Assembly (NCBI GenBank): GCA_013289695.1
Contig: JABCZK010000006.1
Span: 1 to 64,000, forward strand
Direction: 5' to 3'
Source: Acidobacteriota bacterium
Lineage (GTDB): Bacteria; Acidobacteriota; Terriglobia; Acidiferrales; UBA7541
Length of the DNA stretch: 64,000 nucleotides
The translations under genes and the position numbers were made by a program. Of the stretch, positions 52,262-60,610 are shown piece after piece. How positions within the stretch are numbered: position 1 is the first letter of the stretch; every line of letters begins with the position of its first letter. The notes below the pieces were generated by a model. It was not told the DNA's origin. It ran no database searches and saw nothing but the letters and a program-made list of their open reading frames with translations.

Positions 52262-52687
52262 CTACGGTTCTACGACTAATTTGCCTTTCATGCGGTCGTG
52301 GCCGAGTCCACATACCTTTGCGCATTTGAAATCGTACGTGCCTGATTCTTGAGCGGCGAAATCAAAGACCTGGTCCACGCCTTTTGTAACTTTCCCGTTC
52401 TCGCCAGGCTGATCAAATAGCAAACCCGGCTTACCCTTGTCCTTGGTACCTTCCGCGTAGACGCTTAGCTTTATTCCGTGTGTTTCATCTTCAGAATGCA
52501 CTTTCAATTCAACCCTCGTGCCTTGCTGGACGCGAATTTCATTGGGAGTAAATTCGTACTTCTTAGCCGATACTTCGATGATTTTCGGTGCCTGATTTTG
52601 GTTTGCGGGGCTTTGCGCAATAGCCACACATAGCGGCACCACCGCGAGGCCTACGGAAACGGTCACTGCAACGATCGCCTTGCGCAT
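52262..52687 (-). CDS. Exported stand-alone cupredoxin with CuA-like ligand motif
   Basis: 141 residues from the ATG at 52687, which has AGGAGG four bases before it. A signal peptide (IVAVTVSVGLAVVPLCVAIAQS) leads to a single cupredoxin domain starting KIIEVSAKKYEFTPNEI. The C-terminal motif CAKVCGLGHDRMKG has Cys-x3-Cys-x3-His-x2-Met, with an upstream His in DETHGIKL, the ligand set of the binuclear CuA centre of oxidase subunit II and not of a blue copper protein. It may be a periplasmic electron carrier for the oxidase encoded nearby in the opposite direction. Confidence 0.85.
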   Translation of the reverse strand: MRKAIVAVTVSVGLAVVPLCVAIAQSPANQNQAPKIIEVSAKKYEFTPNEIRVQQGTRVELKVHSEDETHGIKLSVYAEGTKDKGKPGLLFDQPGENGKVTKGVDQVFDFAAQESGTYDFKCAKVCGLGHDRMKGKLVVEP

Positions 52688-52722
52688 CTTTCCTCCTATA
52701 TTCGGCCTGCAATTATCTTGTT

Positions 52723-52739
52723 CGATTGAAATACAATCG
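52723..52739 (-). promoter_or_regulatory. Palindrome upstream of the cupredoxin gene
   Basis: CGATTG (52723-52728) and CAATCG (52734-52739) form a perfect 6-base inverted repeat with a 5-base AT spacer, 36-52 bases before the cupredoxin ATG. The position and form are those of an operator for a dimeric regulator. The rest of the 456-base divergent gap 52688-53143 contains no convincing gene or other signal. Confidence 0.4.
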
Positions 52740-53143
52740 GATGCGAGAGTAAATTCAGAGGTTGCCGTGAAGTGCGTTGGCAATGTCTCCGCAAGTCTCA
52801 GGCGAATGGCCCATGCCGCTGAATCCTCACGGATCTGAGTCTCTCTACCTCGCTCGGGAAGCCCAATTTGTGACGGGAGCGTCGCGAAACCCTCGGTATA
52901 CGCACGGTGCTACTTCTCGACCGGGCTGGTAAACTCGAGCGCGTTGGATCGCGTGCCCGCAGTGCGCGAGCGCGCCGCTGCGCAAGCGTATTGAGTGTTC
53001 AGCGAAGCCCAATGCATTATTCTCTGGAATTGGATGGATTGATGCAGCGCCCGTGTCGCATTGTCCCCGTCACCGGCCCTTTTCACGCGGCCAGTGCGGT
53101 GGGCCGCGCTCTTCGCTAATTCAAATTTGGAGGAGAACTGCCA

Positions 53144-54232
53144 GTGCCAGGAACCAGGAACTACAAAATTGCAGTGATCCCCGGTGACGGGATCGGCCTT
53201 GAAGTCGTGCCGCAGGGAATTCGCGTGCTCGAAGCTGCCGGAAAGCGTTTCGGATTTTCCTGCACGTGGCGGAATTTCGATTGGAGCTGCGAGATTTATC
53301 GCCGTACGGGCCGCATGATGCCGGAAGACGGGCTCGATCACTTGCGCCCCTGCGACGCAATTTTTCTGGGTGCAGTCGGCCATCCCGACGTTCCCGACCA
53401 CATATCGCTGTGGGGGCTGCTGATTCCAATTCGCCGCCGTTTTCGCCAGTACGCAAATTTGCGCCCCGTCCTCTTGCTCGAGGGCCTGGATTCGCCGCTG
53501 AAAAATATCCGGCCCGGCCAGATTGATATGGTGATCGTCCGCGAAAATAACGAAGGCGAGTATTCGGAAATCGGCGGCAGGTTATACGCGGGCACCGACG
53601 ACGAGCTCGCGATGCAACAGTCTATCTTCACACGGCGCGGCGTGGACCGCATCCTGCGCTATGCCTTTCGCTTGGCCAGAACGCGCAAATCGCACGTAAC
53701 TTCCGCCACGAAATCGAACGGCATCCTTCACACCATGCCTTACTGGGACGAGCGTTTTCACGTCGTCGCTCGGGAATTTCCCGACGTCCGCACCGATCAA
53801 TATCATATAGACATTTTGACGGCCCACTTCGTTCGCCATCCGGAGTGGTTCGACGTCGTGGTCGGTTCGAATCTGTTCGGTGATATTCTTTCCGACCTCG
53901 GCCCGGCCGTGGTGGGCTCGATCGGCATCGCGCCCTCGGCGAATTTGAATCCCGAGCGCGAATTTCCATCCATGTTCGAACCGGTGCACGGCTCCGCGCC
54001 CGATATCGCCGGGCAGGGCATCGCGAATCCGATTGGCCAAATCTGGTCCGGCGCGATGATGTTGCGTCACCTCGGCGAAGAGGACGCGGCGACAGCCGTC
54101 GAGCAGGCTATCGCAAAGGTACTGGCGAGTTCGAACGTGCGTACGCCGGATCTCGGCGGGAAATCCACCACCAGCGATATGGGAGGGGCGATCGAGCGCG
54201 AAGTCCTGGCAGCGCACCAACAAAGCGCCTGA
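53144..54232 (+). CDS. Tartrate/D-malate dehydrogenase-type decarboxylating dehydrogenase
   Basis: 362 residues of the isocitrate/isopropylmalate dehydrogenase family, starting at a GTG with GGAGGA nine bases before it. Motifs are IAVIPGDGIGLEVVPQG, FDWSCEIYRRTGRMMPEDGL, which is characteristic of the tartrate/D-malate (TtuC/DmlA) branch, the metal-binding VVVGSNLFGDILSDLGP and the nucleotide-binding EPVHGSAPDIAGQGIANP. It oxidises a 2-hydroxydicarboxylate with NAD, often with loss of CO2. Exact substrate is uncertain between tartrate, D-malate and isopropylmalate. It is followed by tRNA-Arg, 40 bases downstream. Confidence 0.88.
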   Translation: MPGTRNYKIAVIPGDGIGLEVVPQGIRVLEAAGKRFGFSCTWRNFDWSCEIYRRTGRMMPEDGLDHLRPCDAIFLGAVGHPDVPDHISLWGLLIPIRRRFRQYANLRPVLLLEGLDSPLKNIRPGQIDMVIVRENNEGEYSEIGGRLYAGTDDELAMQQSIFTRRGVDRILRYAFRLARTRKSHVTSATKSNGILHTMPYWDERFHVVAREFPDVRTDQYHIDILTAHFVRHPEWFDVVVGSNLFGDILSDLGPAVVGSIGIAPSANLNPEREFPSMFEPVHGSAPDIAGQGIANPIGQIWSGAMMLRHLGEEDAATAVEQAIAKVLASSNVRTPDLGGKSTTSDMGGAIEREVLAAHQQSA

Positions 54233-54272
54233 CGATTTAGGAACGGCATCTGCCGTGTTAAAATGCGCCCGT

Positions 54273-54349
54273 GGGGCTGTAGCTCAGTTGGATAGAGCGA
54301 CGCACTCCTAACGCGTAGGTCGTCGGTTCAATTCCGACCAGCCCCACCA
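54273..54349 (+). tRNA. tRNA-Arg (anticodon CCT)
   Basis: A 77-base cloverleaf with a 7-base acceptor stem GGGGCTG/CAGCCCC, D arm GCTCAGTTGGATAGAGC, anticodon loop CTCCTAA (anticodon CCT at 54307-54309, reads AGG), T arm with GGTTCAATTCC, and an encoded CCA. The base pair next to the anticodon loop (A-C) is a mismatch. No integrase or attachment repeat was seen at its 3' end. Confidence 0.97.
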
Positions 54350-54412
54350 TTTTGAGTTTGTGGCTGCCTCGCAAATCCACGGCAGAAGTTTCCAGCTCGG
54401 CAGGATTGGTCG

Positions 54413-55342
54413 TCACGAAGTTCGCGGCTTCCTATCTTTCGATGCGCGCTTCAAATCTTCCACGGACGGAAACGATGTGGGAGCCGTCAGCGCCAACTCC
54501 GGCGGGTTCTTGCCCTGCTGCATTGCAGCCACTAGCATTTCCAGCGCAAGCTTCGTGTTCGGCGGCACCACGACGGTGGCCGCAAGCAAACCGCTGCGCA
54601 CATATTGTTGTCCGGTAGCAATCAACCCGTCGCAACCGGTGAACGGAACACCCAGCCACTTTTCTCGCGTAGCCCCGTCGGCGCTTTCCCGCATCGCTTT
54701 GCGCGCGCCAATGGCCATAGAATCGTCTTGCGCGCCCACTAGATCCACGAACTGCTTCACGGAGGTGGACAAACGCATCCACGAGCTCACCGCTTTGTAA
54801 GCACTCTCTTCAGTCCACTGGCCCTTTAACATATTAATTTTGATGTTGGCAGGCTTGGTCTGCTGCATTCCGGTAGTGCGTTCTTTGGCAGCGGAATTTT
54901 CCGAGGGACCTTGAATGTAGAGCACCGATCCGCCATTGGGAAGCAGCGCCGCGAATTGCTGGCCCTGAATCCGCCCGATCTCCAGATGATCCGAGCTAAC
55001 CGCGAAAGCCGCTGCGCGCCCGGAGCGGCGCAGTTCAGGTAAATATTCCGCGTTGCGATTCAGTACGACCCATCCAATTCCTGCCACGGATGCCGCGCGA
55101 GCCACTTGCGGCAACGCCGTAGCTCCGAGCGGTTCGAAAAGTATGGCATCGGGCCGCGCGCCCGCCGGCGATTGGATCGCTTTCAAAATTTGATCGCTCT
55201 GCTTGATTGCGTCGTTACCCGCGTATACCACTTGCAGCTCCAAGCCCAGTCGCAGCGCCGTTTCCTTCGCTGCGGAGGCTTGTTCCTGCTGAAAATCGTT
55301 GTCGTCGGTAGGCAGCGAGAGCAGACAGGTCAACTTGGGCAT
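54413..55342 (-). CDS. Periplasmic-binding-protein-fold (sugar-binding type) protein without signal peptide
   Basis: 309 residues with the type I periplasmic binding fold: LTCLLSLPTDDNDFQQEQ at the N-terminus, QSDQILKAIQSPAGARPDAILFEPLG, GWVVLNRNAE, VSSDHLEIGRIQGQQFAALLPNGGSVLYI and FVDLVGAQDDSMAIGARKAM. ABC sugar-binding proteins normally have a signal peptide; here none is visible and the start (MPKLTCLLSL) leads straight into the fold. It also lacks a DNA-binding domain, so it is neither a LacI regulator nor an obvious transport protein. It may be a cytoplasmic ligand sensor or have lost its leader. Downstream (minus strand) of the box operon, 154 bases away. Confidence 0.78.
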   Translation of the reverse strand: MPKLTCLLSLPTDDNDFQQEQASAAKETALRLGLELQVVYAGNDAIKQSDQILKAIQSPAGARPDAILFEPLGATALPQVARAASVAGIGWVVLNRNAEYLPELRRSGRAAAFAVSSDHLEIGRIQGQQFAALLPNGGSVLYIQGPSENSAAKERTTGMQQTKPANIKINMLKGQWTEESAYKAVSSWMRLSTSVKQFVDLVGAQDDSMAIGARKAMRESADGATREKWLGVPFTGCDGLIATGQQYVRSGLLAATVVVPPNTKLALEMLVAAMQQGKNPPELALTAPTSFPSVEDLKRASKDRKPRTS

Positions 55343-55496
55343 GGTCCGGTTGGGTCCTTAATTTCTCCGTCCCGGAAAGAGTACATGGAAAACGGCAGAG
55401 GATGTTCGGTGAACACACTGCGTAGTGCCGTGTCGTGACACGGCCCTCAAGCCGCCCGCGAAGCCGGCGAATCGTGCACAATATGCCGCCAGTGGC

Positions 55497-56921
55497 TTAG
55501 TTGAATCGCACGTATTCGAAATTCAATGGCTGGCGATTAACGCCACGAATCGGCGGCGCGATCCAATTGGCGAATTTGCCGGGCTCGATCACGCGCCCCG
55601 TCATCAGCGATTGCACGAACTTCTGATCCGCCGCGCTGGGCATCCACTTGTCGCGATTATTTTCCCACGCTTCCTTCGTCAGCACTTCGCCTTCGGGGCT
55701 GATGAAGTGCCCTGCGAAATTGCCGATCGCGCGGTGAAATCCTTTGTGCGGCAGCGTCAGGCGGAACGAAACGCCAGCCTGCTCTATGATTTTATTCCAG
55801 CGATCCACGCCACCCTGAATTTCCGCGATGTAGTCGTCGCGCAGCCGCTCATTCAGCGCCGTCAAGGCGGAAACGCGCCGCGTGATAATTTTGTTGCCGG
55901 AAACTTCCAGCACCGGATACTCGGCGTTTTGCAGCACGTGGTCATCTTCGATTTTCGTTTCCTCGTAGCGCCCTTTCAGGCCGGTGGTGTAGTAGCTGGC
56001 GGCATTCGAGGAAGCGTCCGAACCAAAGAGGTCAATTGTGACGCTGAAATGAAAGTTCAAATATTTCTGCATCGTTTGCAGGTCAATTACGCCCAGCGCG
56101 CGCACGTCGCTCGCGTTTTCCACTTTGTGTTCCTTCATCACTTCGCAGGTGCGCTGCAAAATGCGGCTGATGCCCGTCTCACCGACGAACATGTGATGCG
56201 CTTCCTCAGTGAGCATGAACCGACAAGTCCGCGCCAGAGGATCGAAACCGGATTCAGCCAGCGCGCAGAGCTGGAATTTTCCGTCGCGGTCGGTAAAAAA
56301 CGTGAACATGTAAAACGCCAGCCAGTCGGGGGTCGGCTCATTGAACGCGCCCAGAATGCGAGGATTATCCACATCGCCCGACCGCCGTTCCAGCAGCGCT
56401 TCGGCTTCTTCGCGTCCATCGCGGCCGAAATAGCGGTGCAAGAGATACACCATTGCCCACAGGTGCCGCCCCTCTTCCACATTCACCTGAAAAATATTCC
56501 GCAGATCGTACAGAGACGGGCAACACATTCCGAGGAGCCGCTGCTGCTCGACGGATGCCGGCTCCGTATCACCCTGCGTGACGATCACGCGCCGCAAAGT
56601 CGAGCGGTATTCGCCGGGAACTTCCTGCCACGCCGGCTGTCCCTTGTGCACGCCGAAATTTACCTGGCGCGCGGCATCGCGCGGCTGCAGAAAAATTCCC
56701 CAGCGATATTCGGGCATGCGCACGTAACCAAACTGCGCCCAGCCGTCGGGCTCCACGCTCGTCGCGGTGCGCAGATACACTTCCAGCGCGTGGCTTTCGC
56801 TTGGACCCATGTCGTACCACCAGTTCATGTAGGCCGGCTGCCAGTGTTCCAGCGCGCGCTGCAGCACGCGGTCCCTGCCCAGATCCACGTTATTCGGGAT
56901 TTTTTCCGTGTAATCAATCAT
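55497..56921 (-). CDS. boxB: Benzoyl-CoA 2,3-epoxidase, oxygenase component
   Basis: 474 residues, matching BoxB throughout. The di-iron ligands fall at Gln116, Glu120, Glu150 and His153 (NVEEGRHLW), Asp211, Glu240 and His243 (LTEEAHHMF), the spacing known for the family. It uses oxygen to make 2,3-epoxybenzoyl-CoA from benzoyl-CoA, the key step of the aerobic hybrid benzoate pathway. AGGAG lies seven bases before the ATG. Third gene of boxR-boxC-boxB; the reductase BoxA, which supplies electrons, is not in the window. Confidence 0.95.
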   Translation of the reverse strand: MIDYTEKIPNNVDLGRDRVLQRALEHWQPAYMNWWYDMGPSESHALEVYLRTATSVEPDGWAQFGYVRMPEYRWGIFLQPRDAARQVNFGVHKGQPAWQEVPGEYRSTLRRVIVTQGDTEPASVEQQRLLGMCCPSLYDLRNIFQVNVEEGRHLWAMVYLLHRYFGRDGREEAEALLERRSGDVDNPRILGAFNEPTPDWLAFYMFTFFTDRDGKFQLCALAESGFDPLARTCRFMLTEEAHHMFVGETGISRILQRTCEVMKEHKVENASDVRALGVIDLQTMQKYLNFHFSVTIDLFGSDASSNAASYYTTGLKGRYEETKIEDDHVLQNAEYPVLEVSGNKIITRRVSALTALNERLRDDYIAEIQGGVDRWNKIIEQAGVSFRLTLPHKGFHRAIGNFAGHFISPEGEVLTKEAWENNRDKWMPSAADQKFVQSLMTGRVIEPGKFANWIAPPIRGVNRQPLNFEYVRFN

Positions 56922-56976
56922 GGCGATCTCCTAAGAATGTAAAATGGCAAAAAACTCTGGCGCTCGCGACCGAGTT

Positions 56977-58659
56977 TCAGACGCGCTCCCAATTAAATTT
57001 CACCGGCGCACCCGTACCGTAAATCTTCAGCGCGCCGCTTTCGCCGACGGCGTTCGGGCGAATGAAAATCCAATTCTGCCAGGCGGAAAGCCTGCCAAAA
57101 ATCCGCGTCTCCGTCGTTTCCGTTGCACCAAACCGCAGATTCGCTTCCAGCCCGGTGAGGGCGTCTGGCGAAAGCGCGATTCTGGATTCGATTGCCTGCC
57201 GCACTTCATCCTGCCAATCAAGATCGTCTGGCGCGGCGGTCACCAGGCCCAACTCCACGGCATTCTTCACTTGCAGCTCTCTCCCAACGTGTTCCCGTAG
57301 CGTTTCGATTCTCGTTGCGTCTCGGTAAAAGCGCGCCGCCAAGCGCGAAAGATGATTCACCATCGGCAGCGCCCCAAAATTCATTTCCGAGAGCATCATC
57401 GCGGCCCGCGCGTCGCCTTCCTGCGTGTCTAGCATGTAAACGCGATCCGCCGCGAGCGCCAGCTCCAGCAAAGTCCCGGCAAAACAGGATTGGGGTTCCA
57501 CCAGCGCATAGATCGAACGCGAGGAAACATCCAGCCGCGCAAAGGTGCGCCGCATCATGCCCAGCACTTCGCGCACAAACCAGTTTTCCTGATTAGTTAG
57601 GATGAAATTGTCGAACGCCAAAACCGCTTTCGGATTTCCGGCTGTTTTGACGATCCACAAACCAAGTTCGGCCTCGCTCGTGCGCAGGCCGAGAATGGCG
57701 TCGTCCAGTTCACGAGCCATTTGCAGCGGCCACCAGCGAGCGCCAGCAGCCAGCGCGCTTTCCAGCGTCGGCGCCACTGCGGATTCCGGCGCGCGCATGG
57801 TCAATGTCACGGCCCGCGATTCGCGATTCACCTGCGCGTCAACAAACTCGTAATGCCGTCCGGCGTCGTCGATACTTCTTTGCAACGGCGTGAGCGCCAC
57901 GCCCTGCGCGATCGCAGGGCGATCGCTTCGTTTCGCCAACTCGAATGCGCGCTGCTTCACATGCTCCGCGAATTGCTGCGTTTTCACCACTTCGTCCACC
58001 AAGCCCCAATCCTTCGCGCGCTGGCCCTTCACTCCATCCGCCGTGGTGCAAAAAATGTCCGCGTGGTCCCGCCGTACTTTGCGCTTGTCCGTCACGCGCG
58101 TAAGGCCGCCAGTCCCCGGCAGAACTCCCAGCAACGGAACTTCCGGCAAACTCACTGCAGAAGACCGATCGTCGACCAGAATAATTTCATCGCACGCGAG
58201 GGCCAGCTCGTATCCGCCTCCCGCGGTGGTTCCGTTCAACGCCGCCAGAAATGTCAACCCCGAATGCGCGCTGGAATCCTCAATGCCGTTGCGCGTCTCA
58301 TTCGTGAACTTGCAGAAATTCACTTTCCACGCGTGCGAGGAAAGGCCCAGCATATAAATGTTGGCTCCCGAGCAAAACACGCGGTTCTTCGCGCTGGTGA
58401 GCATCACGCAGTGAATTTCCGGATGCTCGAAACGGATTCTCTGCAGCACATCGTGCAGCTCGATGTCCACGCCCAGATCGTAGGAATTCAGTTTCAGTTT
58501 ATAACCAGGGCGCAAGCCGCCGTCCTCGTTCACGTCCATCGTCAGTGTCGCCACCGGCCCGTCATAGGCCACGCGCCAATGCTTGTAGTTCGCCGGCTCG
58601 GTCTGGTAATCCACCGGCGCAGCTTTAACTTGCGAATCTTGCGCTGCCGTCACGTCCAC
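56977..58659 (-). CDS. boxC: 2,3-epoxybenzoyl-CoA dihydrolase (benzoyl-CoA dihydrodiol lyase)
   Basis: 560 residues, starting at a GTG with AGGAGG five to six bases before it. The enoyl-CoA hydratase/isomerase (crotonase) fold shows in the N-terminal half as NRVFCSGANIYMLG and NGTTAGGGYELALACDEIILVDDRSSAVSLPEVPLLGVLPGTGGL, with a second crotonase-like half (YALVEPQSCFAGTLLELALAAD). BoxC opens and cleaves the epoxide ring with water, releasing formate and 3,4-dehydroadipyl-CoA semialdehyde. Length and two-part layout match known BoxC. Nine bases after boxR and 55 before boxB on the coding strand. Confidence 0.95.
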   Translation of the reverse strand: MDVTAAQDSQVKAAPVDYQTEPANYKHWRVAYDGPVATLTMDVNEDGGLRPGYKLKLNSYDLGVDIELHDVLQRIRFEHPEIHCVMLTSAKNRVFCSGANIYMLGLSSHAWKVNFCKFTNETRNGIEDSSAHSGLTFLAALNGTTAGGGYELALACDEIILVDDRSSAVSLPEVPLLGVLPGTGGLTRVTDKRKVRRDHADIFCTTADGVKGQRAKDWGLVDEVVKTQQFAEHVKQRAFELAKRSDRPAIAQGVALTPLQRSIDDAGRHYEFVDAQVNRESRAVTLTMRAPESAVAPTLESALAAGARWWPLQMARELDDAILGLRTSEAELGLWIVKTAGNPKAVLAFDNFILTNQENWFVREVLGMMRRTFARLDVSSRSIYALVEPQSCFAGTLLELALAADRVYMLDTQEGDARAAMMLSEMNFGALPMVNHLSRLAARFYRDATRIETLREHVGRELQVKNAVELGLVTAAPDDLDWQDEVRQAIESRIALSPDALTGLEANLRFGATETTETRIFGRLSAWQNWIFIRPNAVGESGALKIYGTGAPVKFNWERV

Positions 58660-58668
58660 GCGTCCCTC

Positions 58669-59574
58669 CTACCCGATTTCGGAGTGCAATGCCTGCTTGA
58701 GTTTCAGGAAACTTTGCTCCGCGGATTCGCCCGAGGTGTCCAGATGCAAATCCGCCTTGCGGTAAAAAGGCTCTCGCGCCTGCAGAATCCGGCGCAAGTC
58801 CTCCATCGCTTCATCGTTTTCGGCCATGGCGCGAAAATCGCCCTGCGCCATCACCCGCGCCATGTAGTCTTCCGGATTCGCTTTCACCCAAACCGTGAAG
58901 CAGCTCCCGAGAAGCCGGTCGTAGGTTTCTTTTTCGGAGACCACGCCTCCGCCGACGGAGAGCACGGCGCGCGGGTATTCGCGCAGGATGCGCTCCAGCA
59001 CTCGATGTTCGATTCTGCGGTACCCACTTTGCCCGTAAAGCGAAAAAATCTCCGACAAATCCATCCCGGCTTCTTGGGCGATCTCGCGGTCCAGTTCGAT
59101 GAACGGCGCCTTCACCGCTTGCGCCAGCCTCAGACCGAGAGTTGATTTCCCCGCGCCGCGCAGGCCGATCAACGCAATGCGCGAATGCCGGTCCTTCGGC
59201 GCTGCGCCGAATTCCTGCACGAGGCGCGCCACAACTGCACCGAGTTGCTGGGTGGGAAGACGATCCAGGAGTTTCTGTATCGAGCGCTTCGCTTCGGAAT
59301 CGGGGGCTTCTGCGGCAAACAGGTCGGGCAGCGAGACGTTCAGAGCGGTCGCGATGCGGCGGAGCAGCACGATCGAGACATTGCCGTCACCCAGCTCGAG
59401 CTGCGCCAAATGCCGCTCGGAGACGTCGGATTCTTGAGCCACCATTTTCCGCGTCATCCCCCGGCGGCTGCGCAGTTCGCGAACCCTCATGCCCAAAATA
59501 CGCAGGAAGTCTGCGTCGCTAGGATGCGCGGGCGGGGAAGGCAGTACGGCGCCGGATTGCATTTCTGTGGTCAT
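58669..59574 (-). CDS. boxR: BoxR/BzdR-type regulator: XRE helix-turn-helix fused to shikimate-kinase-like domain
   Basis: 301 residues. Residues about 25-85 are an XRE-type helix-turn-helix (VRELRSRRGMTRKMVAQESDVSERHLAQLE). Residues about 130-295 are like shikimate kinase, with Walker A GLRGAGKST, ELDREIAQEAGM, and SVGGGVV. The fusion is the signature of BzdR/BoxR, which represses benzoate genes and is released by benzoyl-CoA bound to the kinase-like domain. It is the first gene of the boxR-boxC-boxB operon, so it probably controls its own transcription. An ATG four codons later is an alternative start. Confidence 0.94.
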   Translation of the reverse strand: MTTEMQSGAVLPSPPAHPSDADFLRILGMRVRELRSRRGMTRKMVAQESDVSERHLAQLELGDGNVSIVLLRRIATALNVSLPDLFAAEAPDSEAKRSIQKLLDRLPTQQLGAVVARLVQEFGAAPKDRHSRIALIGLRGAGKSTLGLRLAQAVKAPFIELDREIAQEAGMDLSEIFSLYGQSGYRRIEHRVLERILREYPRAVLSVGGGVVSEKETYDRLLGSCFTVWVKANPEDYMARVMAQGDFRAMAENDEAMEDLRRILQAREPFYRKADLHLDTSGESAEQSFLKLKQALHSEIG

Positions 59575-59595
59575 GCTTATGCGCTCGCGCAGTAT

Positions 59596-59628
59596 GCATT
59601 ATAATACATGCCGTGACGACCGAGTCAA
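59596..59628 (-). promoter_or_regulatory. Predicted promoter and operator of the box operon
   Basis: On the coding (minus) strand TTGACT (59628-59623) is followed by TATTAT (16-base spacing, 59606-59601) or TATAAT (19-base spacing, 59603-59598). The -10 region is straddled by GCAT (59596-59599) and ATGC (59608-59611), an inverted repeat with an 8-base spacer, next to a TGCA word as in known BzdR operators. The 312-base gap 59575-59886 shows nothing else except AT-rich sequence at about 59690-59715. Confidence 0.5.
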
Positions 59629-59886
59629 CCATTTAGCTTCGAGCGCTTTCAGAGGCAGAAACCAGCGTCCGGCGGCCAGTATGCCACCTATATACACATA
59701 ATAAACAGCTTAGCAAAGCTATCCCTTGGTCCCAGCCTAACGCGGCAAAAGCGAAGTGTGCAACATCCTACAGGCCATAGCAAGGATTCTCAGCCGACAT
59801 CCATTTTTCCGCGCAGGGGAATTCGCGCGAAAAATGGCCCGTTCGTACCATCGCGGCCACCTATATCCGTAGTGCTAAAGTTAGTC

Positions 59887-60435
59887 ATGCGCGTCCGATG
59901 CCTCCATTGCGCCGCCCAGATAGAACTTGACGACCGGCGGGTAAAGGGCCGCAAAATGGCCCAAATTCGCTGCTGGATGTGTGCGCAGAGCTCCGTTGTG
60001 GACCTGCTGCCTCCGGACGTCAAATCCTCTACAATCGTCACGGACCCGGTGGCGCCTCAGGATCGTCCTTTCGTCGCATCCCGCCTCGAGGAATCGGGAA
60101 GGAACGGGGTTGCGACGCTTGATCTTCCACCCGGCAAATCCATTGCGATTTCAGTGCTTACGGGATCGTCGCAAGGCTTGGAGCGCGGGCTGACGATGCC
60201 TCTGGTCACCATTGGACGGCTGCGTGGCGGCGCGGATTTTGAAATTGATGATCCCATGATTTCGCGGCTGCATTGCGCCGTAGAAGTGACCAACGACGCG
60301 GTTTACCTGCGCGATCTTCGCTCGACCAACGGCACCTATGTCGCGGAAAAACGCGTCCTCGCGACACAAATAGATGACGCCACCGAGTTCCGAATCGGGG
60401 CTTCCACCTTGCGCGTCAGTATCAGGTCGCACTAA
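59887..60435 (+). CDS. FHA-domain protein with N-terminal zinc-finger-like motif
   Basis: 182 residues from the ATG at 59887. The N-terminus has two CxxC pairs (CLHC at residues 5-8 and CWMC about 20 residues later), probably a small zinc-binding unit of the kind that begins many bacterial regulatory proteins. Residues about 105-180 are a forkhead-associated domain, with TIGRLRGGADFEIDDPMISRLHCAVE and the phosphothreonine-binding SR-H and STNGTYV. FHA domains bind phosphothreonine peptides, so a Ser/Thr kinase partner is expected elsewhere. Longer upstream starts are possible but not supported. Confidence 0.85.
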   Translation: MRVRCLHCAAQIELDDRRVKGRKMAQIRCWMCAQSSVVDLLPPDVKSSTIVTDPVAPQDRPFVASRLEESGRNGVATLDLPPGKSIAISVLTGSSQGLERGLTMPLVTIGRLRGGADFEIDDPMISRLHCAVEVTNDAVYLRDLRSTNGTYVAEKRVLATQIDDATEFRIGASTLRVSIRSH

Positions 60436-60610
60436 GCCCTCTCAAGCATCCGCGCCCTCCCCTAGCCTCCGCCGCCTATCGCGCGCCCGTTCTCGAAAGT
60501 TTAGTCCTGCATCGCGCTCACGACTGCGGTATGCTCGTTCTCTATAAATCTAAAGCCGGTTAGAGCCGTATCTGCTCGTTTTGCCGGTGGTCAAATCCTC
60601 GGGGGAGCAG

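Noticed and set aside
52907-53119. 70-codon open frame before the tartrate dehydrogenase-like gene
   Set aside because: Arg/Ala-rich, no ribosome-binding sequence, no domain.
54273-54349. Integrated element at the 3' end of tRNA-Arg
   Set aside because: No integrase, no repeat of the tRNA 3' end and no change of gene character on either side.
55425-56942. 505-codon open frame on the plus strand opposite boxB
   Set aside because: boxB on the minus strand matches its family from end to end; the opposing frame is rich in His, Arg and Phe and has no motif, a common artefact of high-GC codon use.
57721-59145. 474-codon open frame opposite boxC and boxR
   Set aside because: It crosses two well-supported genes in antisense and has no recognisable domain.
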